Below, piece after piece: positions 34,640 through 51,340 of a stretch of DNA of 64,000 nucleotides (positions are counted from its first letter, which is position 1; each line of letters starts with the position of its first letter). A program made the translations under genes and the position numbers. The stretch is from NCBI RefSeq assembly GCF_032884065.1, contig NC_088866.1, forward strand, positions 50,662,068 to 50,726,067, given 5' to 3'. Source of the DNA: Artemia franciscana. Lineage: Eukaryota; Arthropoda; Branchiopoda; Anostraca; Artemiidae. The notes beneath the pieces are model-generated. The model did not search any database. It was not told the DNA's origin and worked only from the letters and a program-made list of their open reading frames with translations.

Positions 34640-35884
34640 TGTTCCTGCAAGCTTAAATCTGAAATCAGAGTTACCATCTTTCGAGACAGTTCAGCTTTCA
34701 CAAATTGTTTGATTTTAACCATAACGTTTTCGAAAGAGCTTTATAATCGTTTAAGACAAAAATAGTTTCCAATTACATATCGTGTTTTAAAAATAATGAT
34801 ACAAACAAATTGTTTAAATATACATTCTGAAATAACATGACCTAGCTCAAAATATTTTTCGTAATACAATATAAAAGTTTTTAGCACTTGAAAAGATTTA
34901 TAATAAATTAAACGTTTATAACCGAAATATAAAAGCAGAAATGAGGAGTAATTTGGAATTGCCATAAAATGCTATTTTTTTCAACTGAAAGTAAGAAGAA
35001 ACCTTAAAACTTAAAAAAAATTATTACGAATAAGAGGGGGATGCCCCTCCTCAATACCTCCCTCTTTACATTAAAATCTGACTATTTGTTTGAATTATTT
35101 AAGAATGACTCATAAAACACAAGGGTCGTTTAAATAGAATAAAGCTGTTTTTAAGGTTCTGATAAACTTTAGCGTAAGGAATGAGGTATCGAGGAGGGGG
35201 CAATCCCCACATATTCGTAATTATTTCTGTTCGTTTTAAGTTTTAATATTACTCCCTGGGGCTCTGGGGGGGGGGTAAATCCATATTCAAATAGATAGTT
35301 ATTAGATCTTTTGATTATGCTGAACAAAATGACCTCAAAATTTTGATCGGAAGACTTTGGGCAAAATTTGGCGTGGGAGCAGGATTTGCTGCCCTGTGAT
35401 CTTTTTGGTCACTTAAAAAAGAGAACTAGAACTTTTGATTTCATTTTGAATGAGCCCTTTGCTTATATTCTTGGATTATTGGTTTGATACGATCACTCTT
35501 AGAAAAAAAAGAAATAAACACGCATTTGTGATCTTACTTCTGACAAAAAATAAAAAGATCCAAATTTTTGAGGATTGGAGCTTAAAATTTCTACAGCAGG
35601 ATTATCGAATACATTCTGATGGTGTATCTGATGGTGTGAATTTCATTAAGATTACTTCAATTTAGAGGGTGTTTCCCCCATTTTCGAAAATCAGGCAAAT
35701 TTTCTCAGACTCGTAGCTTTTGATGAGTAACACTAAACTTAATGAATCTTACATTTTTGGAATCAGAATAATAAGTAAATTTTTTTGATATGTTTATTGA
35801 TGTCAAAGTTCCTTTTTTTAAACTTTTGGTTACTATTGAGCTGCATCGCTAGTTACTTACAGTTTGTTACCTCGAACTGTTTGA
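34640..35884 (-). mobile_element. Family F plus shortened family A element (minus strand)
   Basis: 34640-34975 matches family F (11500-11880, reverse complement). 34976-35884 is a family A copy of about 0.9 kb: right-end hairpin remnants at 34985-35250, then the body, ending with the diverged left palindrome near 35857-35882 (CAGTTTGTTACCTCGAACTG). The middle of the element is deleted. Confidence 0.65.
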
Positions 35885-37111
35885 GTGTTTCTGAAAACTT
35901 CCTTTTTTCTTGGGTTTCGGTTGCAATTAGATTGAGTAACTTCTCACAAAACCCGTTGTAAAAACAATGTGGGATTCTTCTTGAATCTGCGCTTTTCTTG
36001 TGTACTATTTAATAGCAATTACCCCGTCTATGACAGTTTAGTCAAAATTTAAACTTGCGTTCAAAAGTATTTGATGTTAGCCTAATCAAAGATAATGTTA
36101 ATTGCTTAAACATTATTATCAAAAATGAAAGAATGAAAAGGAAAAACAGATGAGGTTGAAAATGAAAAGATCTCGAGAAGTGCCAGGCCAATGTCTATAC
36201 CTTATACACTGGATAACTTACGTCGAAAAATTCGTTTTGTTAGATCTATTTTTCATAAATCAATGCTCTGATTCTAACAATCATGATTAAGTTAATTCAA
36301 TACACAAATCGTTCTGGTTCACATACTCATCAATTTAAAAATTTCATTTTCAATGAAGTTTTAACATAGGGTTTCATTTCTGGTCTTGGCTGGTCGTGAA
36401 ATTAAATAACAAACAATTTTATTTTATTTGGCTACTGATAGAACGCTTCACAAAGATCTTTTTTCAAACAGTTCTTTGCCACGAACTGATTGACATAGAA
36501 CATTTTTTTTCAGAGGGGATTTATCATCCCTCAGCACCCTTGTTACAGGCTTAATCCGAAAAAAAACAACAAATTAATAGCCCCTTTGAAGTTTGATTTT
36601 TTCCCCAGCACCTTAGAAACAACTTTTCGTACAACGGTAAACGGATTGGTGTAAAAAAGCATTTTCTCATCACCTCTAGAATGGAAGAGCTTATTGATAG
36701 GCCCCTAGCAAAGGCCCTGAAAACTTCAACGTACCTCGAAAGTGTGTCGTTTTTTTTCTAGAGCCGCTTCATATGGAATGGGTGGTCTAATAAACTTCGG
36801 AAGGGTCTCATTGGATCAGAAAGCGTAAGTTCCAGGGCTCTTTTAAAGAATCAAAAGTAATCAGAGGGTAGACAGCTTCCCTCCCACTTTTGTTTACTTA
36901 ATTTATCTGATCAAAATTCGGAGAGTATGATTTTGTTCAATATAGTTTGAAGGTCGAGTTATTACGTCTTCTTGGTTACCAGTCTCCTCCCAGCTCCTGG
37001 GGCATGGGTTATAAGTTATGCAAGTTCCCGATTGTTAACATAAAATGTTTTTTATTGGAAAAGAGGAAATGTCTGATCCTGGGTCTCCAAAAAGCCTTGG
37101 AGTATTAAGGT
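35885..37111. other. Intronic stretch with old repeat fragments
   Basis: 36370-36510 is the reverse complement of 11150-11290 (family E). 36750-37090 resembles the family B-like remnant at 17580 (GGTCTCATTGGATCAG). The rest is AT-rich without signal. Confidence 0.5.
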
Positions 37112-37437
37112 AAAAAAAGGTAAAGAATGCGACATTGGACTTTACAGTCCCTACCGGCGGTGCTGATCCCCGTTTCTTGTCTTTTTAGCCAGGAAGTGCA
37201 ATGGGGGGGGGGGGGGGCTGGGGGCCAACCATCCTGTGCTTTCGCACACCCTTCCTGTTTACCTTTCCCAGATTTCTCCAGGTACAGATTTAGGGAGGGG
37301 TCGACTCTGGCTGAGCTTACAGAGTCACGCCACTGCCCCCCTGTCCAATCTAAATAATTGGATACACTAGGATTCGAGCCTTCCCCCTCTCAGTCAAAGG
37401 ATCCTGAAACCAGCGCACCAATGCCGAATAGAATAAC
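37112..37437 (-). mobile_element. tRNA-headed SINE, family D copy 2 (best head)
   Basis: On the minus strand the 5' end reads GGTGCGCTGGTTTCAGGATC, with an A-box-like segment, followed about 35 bp later by GGCTCGAATCC, a B box with one change. The body matches the copies at 735 and 41740 and contains a run of 14 G (37203-37217). Polymerase III type promoter and tRNA origin are inferred from the two boxes. Confidence 0.75.
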
Positions 37438-38049
37438 AGCAAATTATGTCTATGCTCATGCTGGATGTGTAAAAGGAATATTAGCAATATCTAAGGAACT
37501 TATATCTGAAGAATATTAGCAATATCTAAGTTGAAACTTTTGAACAAAAGATCTAACAGCCGTACCTCCAGGGATGCAATTTCCTCAAAAGTTCCGGGGA
37601 AAGGATTGTAAATTATACAATATACCAATTGTTTTTATTGCCTGATTTATTATTAGGAAAAGGGAAATGCTTGATTCTGGTTGTGTACGAAAAAGATATT
37701 TAAATATTAAGGGGGAACTTCTGAAATATTAAGAGTTATGTTACACTAAATCAAAAGCCACTATATGCATCCTGTTCATCGAAAATCAGGATCCGCAGTA
37801 TTTCAAGAATGGCTGAAAGTATTAAGTTGAAAGTTTTATCTCGCGTTAATGGGGATGTTGGAAATTGGACGGAGAACTGCCAGTCCCATCCAATGACCCT
37901 TTTAGTTGTTCTCTCTCTAAAACCATTCCAATCAAAATTTTGAATAGCCATCTTGTTCGAAATGGTCTAAGGGCAAAATAAACTTTGGCCCTGAAGTATG
38001 GATTCTATTGCCGACTCCAAAAAGTGGAAAAAGTGTAACGACGGCAACC
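37438..38049. other. Non-coding stretch
   Basis: An AATATTAGCAATATCTAAG segment is directly repeated at 37480 and 37514. Otherwise nothing recognised. Confidence 0.45.
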
Positions 38050-39048
<999 letters not shown>

Positions 39049-40767
39049 TCAAACAGTTCGTGGTAACGAACTGTAGTAAGGAGCGACCCGGCTCAATAGT
39101 AACCAAAACTCTAAAAAATGGAATTTTGATACCAATAGCTACATCAAAAGAATCGAATTTTAATGCTTATTTTAAATATATAAGTTTCATCAATTTTAGT
39201 CTTCCCTATCAAAAGTTACGAGCCTGAGAAAATTTGCCTTATTTTAAAAAATAGGGGGACTAAAAGTCATTGAGTCTTAACGAAAATCAAACCATCAAAT
39301 TCAGCATATCAGTGAACTTCATTGTAGAAGTTTAAGGCTCCTATTTACAAAAATGTGGAATCTTGTATTTTTTGCCGGAAGGCAGATCACGGATGCGTAT
39401 TTATTTGTTTGTCTGTTTTTTCTTGTTTTTCCTTTTGTTTTTTTTTTCCCAGGGGTGATCTTATCGACCCAGTGGTCCTAGAATCTTGCAAGAGGGCTCA
39501 TTCTAACAGAGATGAAAAGTTCTAGTGCCCTTTGTAAGTGACCAAAAAAATTGGAGGTAACCTAGGCCCCCTCCCATGCTAATTATTTTCCCAAAGTCAC
39601 CGGATCAAAATCCTGAGATAGCCATTTTATTCAGCGTAGTCAAAAAACCTTATAACTATGTCTTTGGGGACGACTTACTCCCCCACAGTCCCGGTGGGAG
39701 GACCTAAAAGTTACAAACTTTGACCAGTGCTTACATATAGTAATGGTTATTGGGAAGTGTACAGACATTTTCAGGGGGATTTTTTGGTTGGGGGACGGGC
39801 TGAGAAGAGGGGGATGTATTGAGGGAACTTTACATCGAGGAATTTGTCATGGGGGAAGAAAAGTTCCATGAAGGGAGCGCAGGATTTTCTAGCATTATTT
39901 AAAAAAAAAAACAATGAAAAAATAAATATGAAAAAGTTTTTTCTACTGGAAGTAAGGAGCAACATTAAAACTTAAAACGAACAGAAATTATTACGCATAT
40001 GAGGGGCTCACCTCCTCCTAATACTGTGCTCTTTACGCTAAAGTATTTTTTTATTTCAACTATTTATTCTACGGCTTTTATGATTCAGGGATCATTCTTG
40101 ATGAATTGGGACAAAATTTGAACTTTAGTGTAAAGAGCGAGGTACTGACGAGGGGGTGAACCCCCTGATATATGTAATAAAAATATGAGAATACAAAAGT
40201 TCGTTACGTTAGCTAATTTATAAGTTACGTAGATCTTTTGCTAATAAAAACATTCGTAAAAAATTAAAAGTTCTAGTGGCCTTTTAAGTAACCAAAAAAT
40301 TGGAGGGCAACTAGGCTTCCTCCCCCACTCCTTTTTTCTCAAAATCATGCGGTCAAAACTATGAGAGAGCCATTTAGCCAAAAAAAAATATGCAAATTTC
40401 GTTTTAATTATTCTTCTGCGGAGAGCCAAAATCAAAAAATGCATTAATTCATAAATGTTCAGAAATCAAGTAAAAAAAACAAGTTTTTTTTTAACTGAAA
40501 GTAAGGTGTGACATTAAAACTTAAAACGAACAGAAATTGCTTCGTATATGAAGGGGGATGGTTCCTCATCAACGTCCTGCTCTTTACGCTAAAGTTTTTC
40601 ACTGTTTTAAAAAGTAGAGTTGAGAGAAAGAGTCAAACTTTAGCGTAAAGAGCGGGGTGTTGATGAGGAAGCAGCCCCTTTCATATACGAAGTAATTTCT
40701 GTTCGTTTTAAGTTTTAATGTCGCTCCTTACTTTCAGTTAAAAAAACTTGTTTTGTTTTTTATTTAA
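39049..40767 (+). mobile_element. Family A element, copy 5 (full length)
   Basis: Intact left palindrome with GTAAGGAGCGACC, the standard body, and terminal hairpin arms at about 40475-40600 and 40620-40745. It ends 270 bp upstream of the myosin-like exon. Confidence 0.8.
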
Positions 40768-41037
40768 TATGCATCAGAATCTGGGTGTCAATTCACGAAA
40801 ATTTAAGGCAGGACAAAATTTACTTTGGATGATTTAGATTCGAGATTTTTTTTTTTTTTAATGAAAATACCAACAAAAAAAGGTACTATTTGATTAAAAC
40901 ACCAAAAATGTAATTTTCATAATGTAAGTAGGGGGAAGAGATCCAGTTTGAGTGATTCCCCCCCCCCTCAATTGACTCACCTCTTCCAAATTGTAAGCTG
41001 TTTACATTTCTGATTATTTGCATTTCATTGATTTTAG
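40768..41037. other. 3' end of candidate intron 3
   Basis: Contains a C-run at 40961-40969. Ends in a T-rich acceptor ATTGATTTTAG (41027-41037). Confidence 0.5.
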
Positions 41038-41148
41038 AGTGACCTTGTTTGGTTTGACCCTGGACTGGGCTACGTTCTACCCGGTGAAGTTATTGATTAT
41101 CATCGTGCAGCTCAAGTGATCGTCATAGAAGCAGTTATCAGTGGAAAG
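41038..41148 (+). CDS. Myosin-like N-terminal (SH3-like) exon
   Basis: A 111-nt, 37-codon segment between ATTTTAG and a consensus donor GTAAGC at 41149, phase 0 at both ends. It reads SDLVWFDPGLGYVLPGEV, then DYHRAAQVIVIEAVISGK. This is the pattern of the small SH3-like barrel preceding the motor domain of myosins (VWF-P-G-GYVLPGEV and a central beta-hairpin); my memory places it closest to MyTH4-FERM myosins of the class XV/XXII type, but the class is uncertain. Codon choice and GC content differ clearly from the flanks. The motor domain (P-loop, switch regions) is not in the window and should lie to the right. Alternative: an isolated exon of a decayed gene copy. Confidence 0.6.
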
Positions 41149-41739
41149 GTAAGCTTTGGCTCTTACCCGGTTTCTACCTGCTTTTATCTGACGAATTTAT
41201 ATTATTGTTACTTTCTCGTATCTCAACTAATCTTTTTCAATGAAGGAAGAATGATATGCCCAACAATATCGTATATACCTGTCGTTTTTGTTGGGTTGCT
41301 TATTAGTTACCAAAGGTATCCCAAATTTTCTGAGTTTCAGGGTACCTCCAAGGCTGTCGGCGCATTCTATGTGCATTTCACTATTTTAAGTAATATAAAA
41401 TACAATTTTAATTGTGGGTCTCCCTAGAATAATCCCCGAAAAAGCCTTCTCGTGGGGGTATATTATGACTAATTATTCATTTAAAATTATGGGAAGCTAA
41501 TAAGATGTGGTCACCATCATGGGCATTTAACTAGTTACTAATGGCATTTAGTTCAAACGGAGTTATTAATCGAGTGGAAAGTGTTTTCAGATTGCAAGAG
41601 GAGGAGCCTTGAAACTCTTCTCGCTACAAAATCCTTTGCACTCCGTGGATACCTTACAACAGGCGTCCGAAATGTTGACATGTAGGAGAATTTTTGACCG
41701 TACTAGCCTCTTGTCGTAGGAAAGCCTAAATAGTGTTGA
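41149..41739. other. Downstream intron sequence
   Basis: No further exon found; no repeat family recognised. Confidence 0.45.
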
Positions 41740-42008
41740 GTGGTTGGCAGGCTGCACTTGAAGTCGCTGACGCTGCATTCACTGGGATTCGAGTCTTGGT
41801 TATTTAGTTTGGACCGGGGATGAGTGGTGCGACTCCGTAAGCCCAACTAGAGTCAATTCAGCTCTGAATGGGTGCCTTGTGAAATCTAGAAGGGTGTGCG
41901 AAAACACAAGATGACTTCCCTCCAACCCCCGTTACACTTCTTGGCTGAAGAGCCATGAAGCAGAGACGAGCAATGCCGGTAGGCCTGTAAAGTCCAATAT
42001 CGTATTCT
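41740..42008 (+). mobile_element. tRNA-headed SINE, family D copy 3
   Basis: Opposite orientation to the other two copies. Head near 41740 with a degenerate B box GGGATTCGAGTC (41790). Body in step with the reverse complement of 37112-37437, ending with GCCTGTAAAGTCCAATATCG, the same 3' part. Confidence 0.7.
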
Positions 42009-43239
42009 TCAAACATATCTCGCTAAAAAAACGCACAATGCTATCATGAGAGAGTTTTTATAAGGGAATGATGAATTCAAAAACTGGATTATTTTCCCTG
42101 TAATGATTGTCAATGTTTCAACTCACTACCCGATTTTTTTAACTGATGCTTGGCGGCAGTGACATTGAGTGGATATGAATTGCAAAACTTAAATATAAAT
42201 ATTTACAAAGGGCTGTTTAAACAGAAAAAACTCATTAAAACATCGTTTTGATAAGTAGTTTAATTATTCTTTTCTTTTGTACTGAATTAAGGTGCTGAAA
42301 AGCAAGGGTAGATAGCTACATGATAGCCGTCTATAGAGCGTGATGCCAATTCCAGGACTTGATTCGTGACAAAATTATTTTGTTTGCATAGCATGACTCA
42401 CACTGGCTGTTTATCTCTCGAAAAGGTAAGGAACAATATTATCGAAATTCAGCGATTAATCGTGGACTTCTTCGTTTCCTTGCATGCATTTACCTACGGT
42501 ACGTTAGCTACACCCTATAGCTGGCAAGTACAAGCGTCATTACCGACAGTAGATTACGGAAGTATCCAAGTCCGATTGGGCAGGACATGAATTCTTCGAT
42601 TTTAAAGAGGATTTCCCGGAGCTGGAGCCTCCATGCCTACTTGTTTCCCCTATTTTTAATAATGCCCTTAACACTACTCAAGGCTATTGGAAATAGCATT
42701 GACACTAACAAAATAGCCTTGTAAATGTCACTGTGTCTCTAGGGTTCTTTTGTTCCTTCTATTTTTTCCTATTTCCAGGTTCCTGACATGACCTGATTTC
42801 TCTGACAATATTTTTGAAATTAAGTTTTCGTGATGATACTCATGAGAGAACATTCTTAAATATATATTTTGAGCTTGTGGATTTTGTTATCAGTGAAAAA
42901 AGCTATCGAAATTATTCACGAAATTATTTCTACTAAAACTTTCTGCGAATTCCAAACTGTGTTTGAAATTGATGATAGCCATCAAAGAGGAGCAGAAAAT
43001 ATCTAAATAACTTAAAAACTTGATGTGAACTTATAGAATCATGTAAAAGATTCTTATAAAAGAATTTACGCTTTTTGTCGTAATATTTGACTTTTTCTAT
43101 AAATATTTTCTTCTTCTCACAAATACTAACTAAAGGAGGGTTGGTGGAATAAAGAGGATTAAACGATAAAAATAACTAAGAATCATAAAGATTCCAATTG
43201 CAAAAATATGAATAGATGCTAATAATTTTGAATTTTCAG
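42009..43239. other. Non-coding stretch, one weak exon-like segment
   Basis: A 34-nt segment at 42391-42424 sits between TTTGCATAG and GTAAGG, but its phase (34 nt) and peptide (HDSHWLFISRK) do not support a myosin continuation. Nothing else seen. Confidence 0.4.
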
Positions 43240-47400
<4,161 letters not shown>

Positions 47401-47605
47401 ATGTCCTGTGTACTGTTTACAATGTTACTGTATATACTGTATGTTACTGTAATGTACTGTAACGTACTGTATGTTACTGTAATGTTACTGTATGTACTGT
47501 ATATACAATGTTACAGTATGTACTGTATATACAATGTTACTGTATGTTGCAGTTTGAGTAGCAGTTTGCAGTTGAGTTTTGGAAGTTGAGCAGTTTGCAG
47601 TTTGA
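47401..47605. repeat. TACTGTA-type minisatellite
   Basis: TACTGTA and GTTACTGTA units with variants are repeated irregularly at 47410-47550, including a direct repeat of TGTATATACAATGTTAC. Followed by GCAGTTTGAGTAGCAG-like units to 47605. Confidence 0.85.
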
Positions 47606-48719
47606 GTAGCACTAGATTATAAATTGAAATATGGGCACAAGGCTGACAACTCACCCCTCATTTTTGTTCCCTTTGTGTGCATCAGCGTAGGTGATTTCTC
47701 CAGCACTGCGCATATGGTCCTTCAGATCCTGCAAGGGTTCGATATATTAGAAAAACTAAACTCTATTTTAGAGTTTATTTTAGAGTCCAGTGAACTGTAT
47801 ATAATGTTCCTGAGTTTTTGTGCATTATTAGTTAAACTGTGTTTGACTGCTGCAAGTTCTACTTTTATAACAAAAAGTTGACAAGGTTACCAATGTCTGT
47901 GCCCCTTAGAGGGGGGCAGAGTGAAAATAAATGCTCTAAATAGTGATTGCTCCAAAGAATGCCATGTGGGCATTCTTTAGGCTTTGGGTTAATTCCTGAA
48001 ATTTCATTCATGTAACTTCTAACTTCACCTAACAACTAGCTTCATGATATCCAAAAGGTCATTATCTAGAATTTCACCAAAGAAGAAGCAATAAAAATCT
48101 TAAGTCAAGATCTTTTGAACTGTTTTATTTAATTCACTTAAAACTATGCAAAAGAGAATTCAATCTCTTTGCATCACCATGGTGAGCATAGCTATTAAAA
48201 AATGCTTATATAAATAATAGGACATAAGAACAAATATCATTCTAATAATAGCAAAATTTAACCAAAAACACAAAAAACAAATAAATGTTGGGTAGGAAAG
48301 GCATAGGAGATTGTCTCTACATGAGAACAGTAAAATAATGAAACAAATTGTAAAATATAACATAATTTAATATCATCTTCGACTCTGGTTTTGGAAACAT
48401 AACTCCAATAATTTGACTAGGATATGAATTCATTTGGAGATTTTTTGAAATTTCTGCAGTCACTTTTATTGATATGTGTACTGTTGTTTTCTTAGCCCAA
48501 CTACTAAATTTTGCAGCTTCCTGGAAGTAGATGATTTACTGATGACATCCACTTTTTGAAGTTTTAAATTGGATAGCATTTGCATAAAATGAAAGCTCAC
48601 TAAATTCTTTCTGGAATTCATAAGCACTAAATTAAGTGTTTCCAAATTAATTAAAAATAAAATATAAAATATTTTACTTCAAAATTTTGAACTATGAAAA
48701 TTTTCAAATCTATCCAATA
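47606..48719. other. Non-coding stretch
   Basis: No supported gene or repeat copy. An open frame at 47624-47881 is hydrophobic and AT-driven. Confidence 0.45.
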
Positions 48720-48720
48720 G

Positions 48721-48797
48721 GATGGTTCCGGAATCTGATGGAAGTGATATGCCAAAAGAAGCTGCTCTGAAGAACAAAAAGACCTTTAAGAGTTAGT
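48721..48797 (+). CDS. Possible terminal exon fragment (24 codons plus stop)
   Basis: After TCTATCCAATAG the plus strand reads MVPESDGSDMPKEAALKNKK, then TFKS and a stop at 48797. The composition looks coding against the AT-rich background. AATAAA occurs at 48928-48933 and again near 48954, suitable for a 3' end. The upstream gene is unknown; equally it could be a short retroposed or chance ORF. Confidence 0.2.
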
Positions 48798-48992
48798 TTT
48801 TTCAGAAGCGTTGTGAATTTTTCCAAATATAAAAAATTTGACTCTTTTCAAGTTTTTTCTGGTCTGCTAGGAGGCTTTTGCTGTTCCCAGGGTAAGCCCC
48901 TGTCTTGCATGCATTATATATAGTTTCAAATAAAGTTACTGGGTTTAGGTTTTACAATAAATGTTGTTGATGTTTGAACTGTATTGGGAGCG

Positions 48993-49077
48993 TCAAACAG
49001 TTTGTGGTAGCGAACTGTAAGTAGGGAACGACACGGCTCAATTATAACCGAAACCCTTAAAGACAGAATTTTTATTT

Positions 49078-49174
<97 letters not shown>

Positions 49175-50790
49175 AAGAATTGGCTTGTTATGCTTATCCA
49201 AAATATATAAGATTCATCAAGTTTAGTGTTACCCATCAAAAGCTGACAACCTGAGAAAATTTGTCTGATTTAAAAAAAGGGAGGAAGCACCCCCTAAGAG
49301 TCAAGGGGTCTTAAGGAATTCACATTATCAGATTCAGTGTATCTGAAAACCCTATTGTAGAAGGTTCAAGTTCCCATCTTCAAAATGTGGAATTTTTTTT
49401 TATTTTTTACCTGAAGATAGGCCACGGATGTGTGTTTATTTTTATTTTTTTTTTTTTTTTTACCAAACCCAGGGGTTATTGCATCGAATCAATAGTCCTA
49501 GAATATCGAGAAAGGGCTCATTCGAACAGAATTTAATAGTTCTAGTGCCCTTTTTAAGTGACCAAAAAATTAGAGGACAAATAGACCCCCTCCCATTCCC
49601 TATTTTTTCGTCGAAATCGTCCGGTCAAAACCTAATATAGCCATTTTGTTCAGCCTAGCTGAAAGGTTAAAAAAAATATGCTTTGGAGATAATGTGACCC
49701 CCCCCCAAAGTCCCTGGGGAAAGGTCTTTAAGTTACCAAAATTGTCCATTGTTTACGTCTAGTCTTTGTTATTAGGAAGCATGCATACATTTCTCAGGTG
49801 GAGGAGGGGGAGAATTTTCTGTTGGGGATATTATCCACAGAGAGAATTTTTCATGGGGAAAGAAGTTTCCAGGTTTGAACTTTGCAGCAAAAATTTTGCA
49901 CTGGGGGAAGATTTTTTTTATTAGTCTCACTTGCTCTTTACCAATTCAGTTTTACATATGGAGATTTTAAGGGGAAGTGTCTGGAGGGAATTTTTACGGG
50001 GTTGGAGTTGTCTAGAGTATTTTTTCATAGGAGGAGGGATTTTTCACGGGAGAAATTCGCCATGGAGAAGTTTTCCATGGGATAAATTCTCCAAAAGGAA
50101 TTTTCTTCAGGAGCACATTTCTACTAGGGGTGAGGCATTTGCAGGAAATCTTTTCCACGGAGGAGGGGATTTCCAAAATAACTTTAAAAACAAATTTTTC
50201 AAATCAAAGTCTTTTTCAAATGAAAGTTCGCGGAGAAAAATTTTTCACCTGGAAACGTCTGCAAGAAATTTTTGGGGGGGAATTTTCAGCTAGAATAACA
50301 GTGTCTGGGAGGAATTTTCCTGGTTGGGGCGGGATTTTAAGTGGGAATAAATTTCTGTGGAGGGATTGTCTGTGGGAAGAAGGAATGTTCCATAGAGGGG
50401 GAGCCGGGTTTTCCGGCATAATTTAAAAACGATCGGAAATTAAACAAAAAATGAGTTTTTTCAACTGAAAGTAGGGAGCAACGTCAAAACTTAAAATAAA
50501 CCGAAATTACTAATTATATGAGGGGAGCTGCCTTCTTCTCCATACCTCGCTCTTTACGCTAAAGTTTGACTTTTTGTCCCGATACTTTAAGAACAACTCC
50601 TGAAATACAAGGGTTAGAATAATAAGCTGATTTGAATAGAATAATGAGTCTTTTTTAAAAGTTCTAAAAAACATTAGGGTAAAGAGCAAGGTATTGAGAA
50701 GGGGACAGTTCCCCTCATTAATTAATAATTTTTATTTGTTTTAAGTTTTGACGTTGTTCCTTACTTTCAGTAAAAAAAAAAACTTGTCCT
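48993..50790 (+). mobile_element. Family A element, diverged copy with internal expansions
   Basis: The left palindrome is diverged (CAGTTTGTGGTAGCGAACTG) and the right end keeps TTCCTTACTTTCAG. Two insertions distinguish it: a (TA)n tract at 49081-49172, and an enlarged 49790-50410 region made of many degenerate GGAATTTTTCAYGG-type units that are present only two or three times in other copies. Confidence 0.75.
49081..49172. repeat. (TA)n microsatellite within family A copy
   Basis: About 92 bases of pure TA at a position that in other copies reads GATACCAATAGCTAC. Confidence 0.98.
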
Positions 50791-51340
50791 TTTACTTCAA
50801 AATACTACTTTTAAAATATCATTTTAAATAATATTTCAAAATCTTTACTTTAAACGATGAAAAAATTGGCCTAGATTTTAAGAGATAAGAAAAAAATTAT
50901 TACACTCAACTGAGTCAGTTTTTATTAATAAAACTCCAAATAATTTTTAATAATTGATGCTAGAAAGTTCCTGTAATTATGACAATTAAGTACAGGTAAA
51001 CTTTACAAGTTTTTCGAAAATTCTGAGAAATTTATCAAAACTCCAAAAACAATTTTTTCACTCTAATCTAATTTGAATTACTATAACAGTTGAATTACTA
51101 TTACAATGTAATGTGTACAATATATACAAATTATGCATTTATACTTATTATATATAGTTTTATATATATAATACTATATATAATATATATATATATAAAA
51201 TATAGTATAGTATTATGTATTTATAATTATATATGTAATTATATAAATGTATACACATTACTATAACATTTGAGACACTGCAAAGAGTTGCTATTTCTGA
51301 ATAACTCACATAATTTCACATAACTCACATTTTCTGCAAA
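50791..51340. other. AT-rich 5' flank of non-LTR element 2
   Basis: Very AT-rich with irregular TATA runs (51150-51250). It may include the untranslated leader of the element, but no border or target duplication can be set. A segment TTTATCAAAACTCCAAAAAC (51031) resembles TATATCAAGACTCCCAAACA (55276) beyond the 3' end. Confidence 0.4.

Noticed and set aside
42391..42424. 34-nt segment with good acceptor and donor
   Set aside because: The length breaks the phase, and the peptide does not match what follows the SH3-like region of myosins.
49882..50426. Overlapping plus-strand ORFs of 67-120 residues
   Set aside because: They arise from the degenerate minisatellite inside a family A copy, and the frames change with the units.
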